Assembly (NCBI GenBank): GCA_002367105.1
Contig: DFCS01000050.1
Coordinates: forward strand, 1-32,130
Source of the DNA: Hungatella sp. UBA3048
GTDB lineage: Bacteria > Bacillota > Clostridia > Lachnospirales > Lachnospiraceae
Length of the DNA: 32,130 nucleotides
Direction of reading: 5' to 3'
A program made the position numbers and the translations under genes. The notes under the pieces are model-generated. The model saw only the letters and a program-made list of their open reading frames with translations. It searched no databases and was not told where the DNA came from. Shown one piece after another: positions 22,701-29,720 of the stretch; the first letter of the stretch is position 1, and every line of letters starts with the position of its first letter.

Positions 22701-25700
22701 CACCATGTGGAGTTCTCTTCTTCCGGCGGCAGCCCTTGTGATAATCTTATTCATGGGACATTTAAACACGGCCGGAATGATTTTGACTGCAATTGTAATT
22801 GCCGACTGGTGCCTTGCCTCCCAAATCGCCTACGGGATCAGTCAGCCGGATAATAAGCTTCAACTTAAAAATAAAGCACAGAACAATGAACTGCTTCTGG
22901 ATACTGCTCGCAGAACATGGCAGTTTTTTAAGGAGCTTTCCACGAAGAAAAATAACTGGCTCTGTCCGGATAATTACCAGATTTCAATGGTGGAAAAAGT
23001 CAGTGATAAAACATCTCCGACCAATATGGGACTTCAGTTTCTGGCGATCCTTTCGGCCAGGGATTTTGGTTTTGAAACCTTAAGCTCTACAGTTGAAGTC
23101 GTGGAAAATCTGATGGAAACTGTTCAAAAAATGCCCAAATTCAATGGACATCTCTATAACTGGTATCATATCGGGACCCTGGAGGTGTTAAATCCTGCCT
23201 ATATATCAACCGTTGACAGCGGCAATTTCCTGGGTCATCTGGTCGCACTGAAAAACGGACTTCTGGAACAGATAGACAGTCCGGTTTATCCGGAGAACTT
23301 TCTGTCCGAGCTCAGGATTACGGTTGATAACAGCAATGAAGAACTTCGGATAAGAACAGGCAGTCCTGCCGGATATGAACTGAAATCAAGGTATCAAAGG
23401 ATAGGGGAGCTTGCAGACGATCTTGCGCAGATCCGGGAAGATTTAAAGGATAGGGAGCTTGCACCGCCGGAAGATTACCTCTGGACAAGACAGTTAATGA
23501 ATCTCATTGACAGCACTGTGAAAGAAGCTGAAGCTTTAAAACTGAAGGAGAAGACTTATTTTTCTTATCCCTCCCTTCGCAGTATTACGTCGGAGGGCAA
23601 TAAATTTGCGGATAGCATGATAGAACGGATCAGAGGGCTCAGCAATAAAATAGACTTCATTTTAACAAATGTAGATTTCCGTTTTCTATTTAATGAAAAG
23701 AGAATGCTGTTCCACATCGGGTATCATGTTTCCTCCCATACACTTGATGAAGGCTGCTATGACCTGATGGCGTCTGAATCGGCGCTTACAAGCCTTCTTG
23801 CCATAGCAATGGGAGAAGTGCCGTTAAAGCATTGGAATAAACTGGGAAGACCGCTGACCATTGTGGGAGGCATTCCCTGCTTTGTGTCCTGGAGCGGCAC
23901 GATGTTTGAATATCTGATGCCAAATCTCGTATTCAAAGAATATGAGGACTCTGTTTATGCCCAGACCTCAAGGGCAGCAGTGCTTCAGCATATGAAGTAT
24001 GCTAAAGAGGCGGAGATACCCTGGGGAATATCGGAATCCCAGTATTACCGGTTCGACTTAAACTCAAATTACCAGTACAAAGCCTTCGGTGTTCCGAAGA
24101 TAAGGCTCCAGCCGGTCCGTAAAAATTCCATGGTGGTTGCTCCCTATGCGACGATGCTGGCACTGGATATTGCAGAAGAAGAGTGTATGGAAAACTTAAA
24201 GCGTCTGAAGGAATTAGGCGCTTACGGCACTTACGGTTTCTATGAATCCGTAGATTTTAATGTGCCGAATTCTGTGGAACTGACCCCTTACTGTATTGTA
24301 AAATCCTATATGGCCCATCATCAGGGGATGAATCTGGCCGCAATTAATAATTATCTGAATGAGGGAATCCTTCGGGAGAGGTTTCATGGGGAGATGATAA
24401 TAAAAGCCACAGAAGTTCTGCTGGAAGAAAAACGTCAGTCCTATTTGATTTCCATTGCAAAGCAGGGATATACCATAAAGATCGGAAAGCCTCTTTTTAA
24501 AGAAGACATTTACAGCAACCGGTATGTCAACCGTACCGGCATGAATCCACCGGTTGTGAATTATTTGTCAAATGGTAATTATTCACTGATGATAACCACC
24601 GATGGGGATGGCTTCAGTAAATATGAAGACCGGATGCTTTACCGGTTCCGGTCGGATATTTATGCGAATACAGGTAATTATATCTATATCAAAGACATGA
24701 AGCAGGGGAAGGTCTGGAGTGCCGCTTATCATCCGGCCAGAAAGACACCGGATGCTTACCAGGTGATTTTCAGCCCGCACCAGGCTGAATTTAAACGCAG
24801 GGATGGAGATATCTCATCACACATGATTGTCAGCTTAAATGCGGACCAAAACTACGAGATACGTAAGGTCATCTTTACCAATCATGGGAATGAGGAAAAG
24901 CACTTGGAGGTGACCAGCTATTTAGAGGTGGTGGATGATACCCATCTGGCTGAAATAAGCCATCCTGCATTCAATAAGCTATTTCTGGAGAGTGAGTACC
25001 TGGAAGAGCAGGACATCTTTCTTGCAAAAAGACGGCGGAAGGATACTGATGATGACAATCCCTATATGATGCACATGGTAAGAACCGGAACAAAGCTATG
25101 CAAAAAACTGGAATATGAAAATGACAGAAAACGCTTTATCGGAAGAAACAACACCCTGGAGAATCCGGATTCTGTGGTTAACAGCATAGCATTTTTAAAT
25201 AATTCAGGCTTTTGCAATGACCCGATCATGAGCCTGCGGGCACAGATCTGCATAGGGGCAGGTGAAACCGCCTGCATTTCATTCATTACCGGAGTGTGCG
25301 CAAGTAAAGAGGAAGCAATAAAAATCGCAGGAGAATTAAATGTAAGCTACCGGATCGATGATATCCTGGAGAAATTCCGGCTTCAAACGAACCTGGAGTT
25401 AAAGTATCTGGAGATTACCAGAGCCCAGTTAAATGCTTTTCAGGACTTAATCAGCCCTGTTTTCTATCCTTCGGGCATTTACCGGGGGCCGGCTGAAAAT
25501 ATAAGGCGGAACTTTATGAATCAAAGCTTCCTATGGAAATTCGGAGTGTCCGGGGATAACCCCATTCTGCTTTTAATGGTCCGGTCCATGAAACAGGAAA
25601 GAATCGTAAAGGATGCATTAAAAGCTTACGAATATTTAAGAATCAACCGTGTTATGGTGGATTTAATAATCCTGATTGATTCCAAACATGGGTATCATCA

Positions 25701-25917
25701 GGAGGTGGATGAATTAATCAACGATATGACAAGCTCTCTTCGAATCTATGATTCCAGAAGCGAGAAGCCAAGCTTCTTTACGCTGCATACGTATGAGATG
25801 AAACCGGCGGAGCTTGATTTGCTGTATACGGTGGCACGGGTCGTATTTTCAGAGAAAACAGGGATCTATTTTACCAACGGCAAAGAAAATCAGTACGAAT
25901 TACTTGAAGAATATTAG
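19795..25917 (+). CDS. Cyclic beta-1,2-glucan synthase, large subunit (NdvB/ChvB-like; GT84 + cyclisation domain + GH94 N-part)
   Basis: This 2040-residue inner-membrane protein resembles the first two thirds of NdvB/ChvB/Cgs, which polymerise UDP-glucose into beta-1,2-glucan and cyclise it. One membrane segment lies near residues 10-35. A second group (about 436-500) precedes the GT84 domain, which has the D-A-D nucleotide-sugar motif at 658-660 and HRWLRGDWQ at 805-813. More membrane segments follow at about 849-895 and 971-1013. Residues about 1050-1530 form the glucoamylase-like domain (PF10091/GH189, the transglycosylating cyclisation domain in the Thermoanaerobacter enzyme), ending in 'MAHHQGMNLAAINNYL'. 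Residues about 1590-2040 are a beta-sandwich plus linker belonging to the GH94 part. The start is TTG at 19795, set by AGGAGG; a TTG 14 codons earlier lacks one. The chain stops where single-chain relatives continue into the phosphorylase module. Confidence 0.9.
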   Translation: MQSFLEKTNFYINSPFLLNILLLLAASICLVLFILYYRRYHFSKHVHFPDCFQGEDNKLDPNEWEKQMLDLAEGHGQVRLVGRSFVLNDYNQAAYKKLNNIRDSISAVSTDIISLIPAARWLFDNFQMLYREIKKVRTSGTSYAVLPVLEGKEYRNFPRIYVVAKKMVALSGGHLSEENISVMLKAYQQKIPLSDKEIWVLPEVLGFCILEEIIVIAEEILNMIDVKSKAEKFLRDKLADKKGPADISSLLCKTEDNLRLNYSFHAHVIHLLKNLSFDEASIQKYLEHHFSSLERQVKTSGIFMEEGKIESFLETNIRTLIVSLRDINEVDEEKFFEEYSYLEQILSQDPDGVYPKMDLESRGMYRGVIVKLSHRYRLLEEKIAGDCLELAVQGREDLHCSHHVGSYLLGKGYPILKAKAIGKPIPQNIKKRMNGSGFLYFLTMFLILPVLCACLLHAFWNLGGLRNISRLVIIFLSAMPLLIGISIELTNFIFTRRIKVRKIPSLNYLEEIPEEAKTFVVMPVIVSSREQGLGYMERLQKHYLANRQSNLFFALLLDFADSPDEVMENDQVIENALAARRRELNELYPSEQQRFSLFFRCRKWNKAENCYMGWERKRGKLEEFNNLLNGEEKENTTFTSVYCDENLLPTFRYVITLDADTNLLRDNAAKLVGLIDHPLNKPILDPAGQKVEEGYVIIQPSVRNHIVDKNGSRFAKIFGGESGLAHYGTVISDIYQDIFNKGIYTGKGIYDREAFHKVLQNKVPENRILSHDLFESCYARTAFSSTVKIMDNFPTSVLSFTKREHRWLRGDWQLLPWLFLRKTQEGKNLCALSKWKIFDNLRRSMVPLSKTFFVLFNLAWMPKAYYLWLPIVFFNDIFTLVILLLAVITQKLIRPKLALVYKCFFKELAAMLYRAFLEFTITPYRAYVATDAMIRTMYRIFISKKNLLRWNTAEAVDASIVNTRRGYFITMWSSLLPAAALVIILFMGHLNTAGMILTAIVIADWCLASQIAYGISQPDNKLQLKNKAQNNELLLDTARRTWQFFKELSTKKNNWLCPDNYQISMVEKVSDKTSPTNMGLQFLAILSARDFGFETLSSTVEVVENLMETVQKMPKFNGHLYNWYHIGTLEVLNPAYISTVDSGNFLGHLVALKNGLLEQIDSPVYPENFLSELRITVDNSNEELRIRTGSPAGYELKSRYQRIGELADDLAQIREDLKDRELAPPEDYLWTRQLMNLIDSTVKEAEALKLKEKTYFSYPSLRSITSEGNKFADSMIERIRGLSNKIDFILTNVDFRFLFNEKRMLFHIGYHVSSHTLDEGCYDLMASESALTSLLAIAMGEVPLKHWNKLGRPLTIVGGIPCFVSWSGTMFEYLMPNLVFKEYEDSVYAQTSRAAVLQHMKYAKEAEIPWGISESQYYRFDLNSNYQYKAFGVPKIRLQPVRKNSMVVAPYATMLALDIAEEECMENLKRLKELGAYGTYGFYESVDFNVPNSVELTPYCIVKSYMAHHQGMNLAAINNYLNEGILRERFHGEMIIKATEVLLEEKRQSYLISIAKQGYTIKIGKPLFKEDIYSNRYVNRTGMNPPVVNYLSNGNYSLMITTDGDGFSKYEDRMLYRFRSDIYANTGNYIYIKDMKQGKVWSAAYHPARKTPDAYQVIFSPHQAEFKRRDGDISSHMIVSLNADQNYEIRKVIFTNHGNEEKHLEVTSYLEVVDDTHLAEISHPAFNKLFLESEYLEEQDIFLAKRRRKDTDDDNPYMMHMVRTGTKLCKKLEYENDRKRFIGRNNTLENPDSVVNSIAFLNNSGFCNDPIMSLRAQICIGAGETACISFITGVCASKEEAIKIAGELNVSYRIDDILEKFRLQTNLELKYLEITRAQLNAFQDLISPVFYPSGIYRGPAENIRRNFMNQSFLWKFGVSGDNPILLLMVRSMKQERIVKDALKAYEYLRINRVMVDLIILIDSKHGYHQEVDELINDMTSSLRIYDSRSEKPSFFTLHTYEMKPAELDLLYTVARVVFSEKTGIYFTNGKENQYELLEEY

Positions 25918-25936
25918 GCTTTAAGGAGGAAGGGTT

Positions 25937-28369
25937 TTGGACACAGCATATGCACCTGCAACACAGGAGAAAGAAACAGAGAATTATGAATTTTTTAACG
26001 GCTTCGGGGCATTTGCCTGTGAAGGCAGGGAATATGAAATTCTGCTGGAGGGTAATAACCGGCCGCCTGCACCCTGGATTAATGTTGTTTCAAATAAGAA
26101 CTTTGGATTCCAGATTTCAGAGTCTGGCGCAGGCTTTACCTGGAGTATCAACAGCAGGGAGAATAAGCTGACTCCATGGTCCAATGACCCAGTCAGTGAC
26201 AGAGCCTCTGAGGCAATCTATATTCTGGATGAAATATCCGGTGAGGTAATGACTCCCATGTCCTTAGGAAGGTCTGACCGGGGCACTTACCGGGTGAGGC
26301 ATGGTTTTGGATACAGCAGGTTTCTTCATGAAGAAGCGCTTATTAGTCAGGAGCTGACTGTTTTTACTCCTTTGGATGAGTCATTGAAGCTGTGGAGCCT
26401 TACGCTTACCAACCGTTCGGATAAGGTGAAATATTTAAGCCTTACCTATTATGTGGAGTGGGTTTTGGGAACCCAGGGGGAGCAAACCAACCCTTATATC
26501 CTGACCTCCTATAACAATGAACATGAATGTTTATATTCAAAGAACATTTATACCATGAACTTTCAAAATACCTATTCCTACCTGTTTTCCAGTGAAACCA
26601 TCATCGGTTATACCGGGGACAGGAAGGAGTTTCTGGGGCAGAAGGGCAGTGTACGGGAGCCGCGGGGAGCGGAGGTCAAGCTATCCTGTAATACGGGGGT
26701 ATGCTATGATCCCTGCGGAGCTATTCAGGTATCCGTTGCAATACAGCCGCAAGAGAGCAAGACGGTGTTGTTCGGGCTGGGGCAGAGCACCAGCCTTGAA
26801 GAGATATACAAAATCAGAAATAAGTACAGGGAAACTGCCGCTTCTGAAAAGGAGCTTGAAAGGGTGGGAACCTATTGGGACGGTTTATTAGGGACGGTCA
26901 AAATTAAAACAAAGGACAGGGCAGTGGATATCCTGGTGAACGGCTGGCTGCTCTATCAGACGGTGTCCTGCCGCATTCAGGCAAGAGCAGGCTTTTATCA
27001 GTGTGGAGGAGCTTATGGATACAGGGACCAGCTGCAGGATACCCTTTCCCTTCTTTTTGCGGATTCCAGTATTTTGCGCAGGCAGATTCTGATTGCCTGC
27101 AGCAGGCAGTTTGAAGAGGGAGATGTCCAGCACTGGTGGCATCCTCCCATGGGAATCGGCGTGAGAACGAGAATCACCGATGATTTGCTGTGGCTTCCTT
27201 ATTGCACCGCAGCTTATATCCGAAGCACCGGAGATACCACAATTTTAAAGGAACAAGTCCCTTATATCAAGGGTCCGGTGCTTAAGGAAGGGGAGCATGA
27301 TATGATGTTTACCCCGGAAATATCCCAAAGCTTTGAACGTGTTTATGAGCATTGTAAAAAAGCCATCGACCGGACAGCCTTCGGAGAACATGGACTACCT
27401 CTCATGGGGGGCGGCGACTGGAATGACGGTATGAATGAGGTTGGAATAGAAGGGAAGGGAGAGAGTGTCTGGCTTGCATGGTTTTTCTATACGGTGCTGG
27501 GTGACTTCATTCCTTTGTGCAATCAGGAGAATGATGAGGCTTACGGCCGGGAACTGGAGCAGAAACGGGAAAGCCTGCTTCAAAGCATTGAAGAACACAC
27601 CTGGGATGGGGAGTGGTATCTTCGTGCCTTCTACGACGATGGTTCGAAACTGGGATCCAAGGAAAATGATGAGTGCCGGATCGATTCCATCAGTCAATCC
27701 TGGAGCGTGATATCAAAAGGGGCAAAAGAGGAACGGGCTAAAACGGCAATGCAGTCTGCTTGGCGTTATCTCCTAAGAGAGGAAGAGGCCATTTCCCTGC
27801 TTTTGACGCCTCCCTTTAATAAAACAAGCAAAAACCCTGGTTATATCAAAAATTATATCCCCGGTATGCGGGAAAACGGAGGCCAGTATACCCATGCGGC
27901 GGTTTGGCTGGCGATTGCCACATCAATGCTCCGCGACTATCACATGTCACAAACCCTGTTCACCATACTTAATCCGATCCACGTGACACAAACCAGGAAG
28001 GATGTGCTCAGGTATGAGAAGGAGCCTTATGTTATGACGGCGGATATTTCCTTAAGCCCGCCTTATACCGGAAGAGGCGGCTGGAGCTGGTATACCGGAT
28101 CCGCAGGCTGGATGTACCAGGGGCTATTAAACTGGTTTCTTGGCATTCGGAAAGAGGTGAATGAACTGATCATTGATCCTGCCACACCGGCAAGCTTCGG
28201 CGATTTTTCCATTGAATATAAGTATGGCAGATCCATCTATGAAATCAGGGTCGAAAGCAGAAGCAAGGGAATGCTGACGACGGAAGCAGTCACTGTAGAT
28301 GACAAACTCATTCAGGGGAACAGGATAACGCTGGTGGATGACGGAGAAAAGCATCTTGTTATCGTATAG
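25937..28369 (+). CDS. GH94 phosphorylase module of the cyclic beta-1,2-glucan synthase (separate chain)
   Basis: This 810-residue protein corresponds to the C-terminal third of NdvB/ChvB. An N-terminal beta-sandwich (about 1-290) opens with 'FFNGFGAFACEGREYEI' and 'TPWSNDPVSDRASEAIY'. An alpha/alpha-barrel (about 330-730) follows with the GH94 catalytic motif GGGDWNDGMNEVG (Asp494/Asp497; DWND carries the general acid in this family). 'HWWHPPMGIGVRTRITDDLLWLP' and 'GGQYTHAAVWLA' are also characteristic. In Cgs this module uses phosphate to trim the growing glucan and so sets ring size. It has no membrane segment and no signal peptide, so it would act in the cytosol with the large chain. TTG start behind AAGGAGGA, 19 bases after the previous stop. 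A stand-alone 1,2-beta-oligoglucan phosphorylase is the main alternative. Confidence 0.9.
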   Translation: MDTAYAPATQEKETENYEFFNGFGAFACEGREYEILLEGNNRPPAPWINVVSNKNFGFQISESGAGFTWSINSRENKLTPWSNDPVSDRASEAIYILDEISGEVMTPMSLGRSDRGTYRVRHGFGYSRFLHEEALISQELTVFTPLDESLKLWSLTLTNRSDKVKYLSLTYYVEWVLGTQGEQTNPYILTSYNNEHECLYSKNIYTMNFQNTYSYLFSSETIIGYTGDRKEFLGQKGSVREPRGAEVKLSCNTGVCYDPCGAIQVSVAIQPQESKTVLFGLGQSTSLEEIYKIRNKYRETAASEKELERVGTYWDGLLGTVKIKTKDRAVDILVNGWLLYQTVSCRIQARAGFYQCGGAYGYRDQLQDTLSLLFADSSILRRQILIACSRQFEEGDVQHWWHPPMGIGVRTRITDDLLWLPYCTAAYIRSTGDTTILKEQVPYIKGPVLKEGEHDMMFTPEISQSFERVYEHCKKAIDRTAFGEHGLPLMGGGDWNDGMNEVGIEGKGESVWLAWFFYTVLGDFIPLCNQENDEAYGRELEQKRESLLQSIEEHTWDGEWYLRAFYDDGSKLGSKENDECRIDSISQSWSVISKGAKEERAKTAMQSAWRYLLREEEAISLLLTPPFNKTSKNPGYIKNYIPGMRENGGQYTHAAVWLAIATSMLRDYHMSQTLFTILNPIHVTQTRKDVLRYEKEPYVMTADISLSPPYTGRGGWSWYTGSAGWMYQGLLNWFLGIRKEVNELIIDPATPASFGDFSIEYKYGRSIYEIRVESRSKGMLTTEAVTVDDKLIQGNRITLVDDGEKHLVIV

Positions 28370-28441
28370 TACCTTGTTTTGCTGTTCCGGGGAATCAGAG
28401 TCCTATAGTAACCGGGATTGAGAAATAGGAAAGGAGGTAAC

Positions 28442-29365
28442 ATGAAGACTGACAGACGATTGAATCATGCATATAAAAATGCAGATGTTGTGTATTTTGA
28501 TGATAATTCGAAATATATATTTTTTAGTGATATCCACAGAGGGGATGACAGCATCTCAGATGAATTTACAAGAAATCAGAATGTTTTTTTGCATGCATTA
28601 AATTACTATTATAAAGAAGGATATGAATATATAGAAGTTGGAGATGGAGATGAGCTTTGGGAATACAAGAATTTTAGCGTTATCCGTTTAGCCCACAGCG
28701 ATGTTTTTACCGTGATCAAAAAGTTTTACGATGAAGGCCGCTTTATCATGCTATATGGGAATCATAATATTTATTTAAAATCAAAGTTATTTATCAGAGA
28801 AAATTATTATCAATATTATGATGAATACAATCAAATACGGGTGGACTTATACAGGGGACTGAAGCCGAAGGAGGCCATTATTCTTAAACATAAGAAAACG
28901 AAACAGAAGATTTTTGTGCTTCATGGGCATCAGGGTGATATTATGAATGATCAGCTATGGCTTTTTTCCATGTTATTACTTCGATATTTTTGGAGGTACC
29001 TGCATATCGTTGGATTCGGCAATCCAACCAGCCCGGCCCGTAATTTATTTAAAAGACATAAAGTAGAGAAGGTTTATGACAGATGGATAGAAAAAAATAA
29101 GATGATGCTGATCTGCGGACATACTCACAGGCCAAAGTTCCCGAAAGAAGATGACCTCCCATACTTTAATACCGGCTGCTGCATACGTACCCGTGGAATA
29201 AATGGGATTGAAATTGTAAATGGCATGATACAAATGGTTGATTGGAGAATTGCTGCCAATGAAAAAGGAGAATTGCGGGTTCACAGGACCGTAGTCAGAG
29301 GACCGGTACCACTTGAAAATTATGATTATAAAAACAATCCTTTTTCGACTCATTATAATAACTAA
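28442..29365 (+). CDS. Calcineurin-like metallophosphoesterase
   Basis: This 307-residue phosphoesterase has all five metal-binding blocks. They are FSDIHRGD with Asp30 and His32, 'EVGDGDELW' with Asp68, YGNHN with Asn107/His108, LHGHQGD with His161/His163, and GHTHRP with His227/His229. Two divalent metals are expected. There is no signal peptide. The ATG at 28442 with AAAGGAGGT is preferred over a TTG eight codons earlier. It lies 72 bases after the GH94 gene with no terminator between, so it is probably in the glucan synthase transcript, and a long hairpin terminator follows. The substrate is unknown; a role in modifying or turning over glucan-linked phosphate groups or a lipid precursor is possible but unproven. 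Confidence 0.87.
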   Translation: MKTDRRLNHAYKNADVVYFDDNSKYIFFSDIHRGDDSISDEFTRNQNVFLHALNYYYKEGYEYIEVGDGDELWEYKNFSVIRLAHSDVFTVIKKFYDEGRFIMLYGNHNIYLKSKLFIRENYYQYYDEYNQIRVDLYRGLKPKEAIILKHKKTKQKIFVLHGHQGDIMNDQLWLFSMLLLRYFWRYLHIVGFGNPTSPARNLFKRHKVEKVYDRWIEKNKMMLICGHTHRPKFPKEDDLPYFNTGCCIRTRGINGIEIVNGMIQMVDWRIAANEKGELRVHRTVVRGPVPLENYDYKNNPFSTHYNN

Positions 29366-29372
29366 GACGGAG

Positions 29373-29434
29373 AAAAACCCCTGAACTGTCGCAAAGGCTG
29401 GAACCCCAACCTTTATTACAGTTCTGGGGTTTTT
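29373..29434. terminator. Long hairpin terminator after the phosphoesterase gene
   Basis: AAAAACCCCTGAACTGT (29373-29389) and ACAGTTCTGGGGTTTTT (29418-29434) pair over 17 positions with one mismatch. The 28-base interior can itself form a small AAAGG/CCTTT hairpin. A-tract and T-tract flanks make it usable in both directions. Confidence 0.8.
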
Positions 29435-29585
29435 ACCGTTATTGATGTTTTTATATCTGAAAAAGACTATTGACATTAATGATAAAGACCTTATGTTCAA
29501 ACCGGACTATTTGAGTTATTGGTACTATGCAGTAGTTCATTACATTTTAATCGCATTTTGTACGAATATTGATTTTTAAATTACA

Positions 29586-29603
29586 ATTGATGCTATCATC
29601 AAT
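29586..29603. promoter_or_regulatory. Small inverted repeat upstream of the surface protein gene
   Basis: ATTGATG (29586-29592) and CATCAAT (29597-29603) are perfect arms around CTAT, about 120 bases before the start codon. This could be an operator. The remaining sequence of 29435-29720 holds a possible TTGACA/TATGTT pair near 29472 but no gene. Confidence 0.35.
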
Positions 29604-29720
29604 TACATAAAGGATAAAAAAGTATCTAACAAATAACGTTCATGATACCGAATGAAACATAATAAACTTTTGTCAGGAATTATGTATGGAAGGTTTATTA
29701 GAAGAAAGGGAGATGGGAAG

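Noticed and set aside
22500..22853. 117-codon frame inside the large glucan synthase gene.
   Set aside because: It is a shadow frame; the main frame carries membrane helices and is open over more than 6 kb.
29435..29720. Possible cyclic-di-GMP riboswitch ahead of the surface protein.
   Set aside because: The conserved GGCAAACC and GACGCAAAGC blocks are absent.
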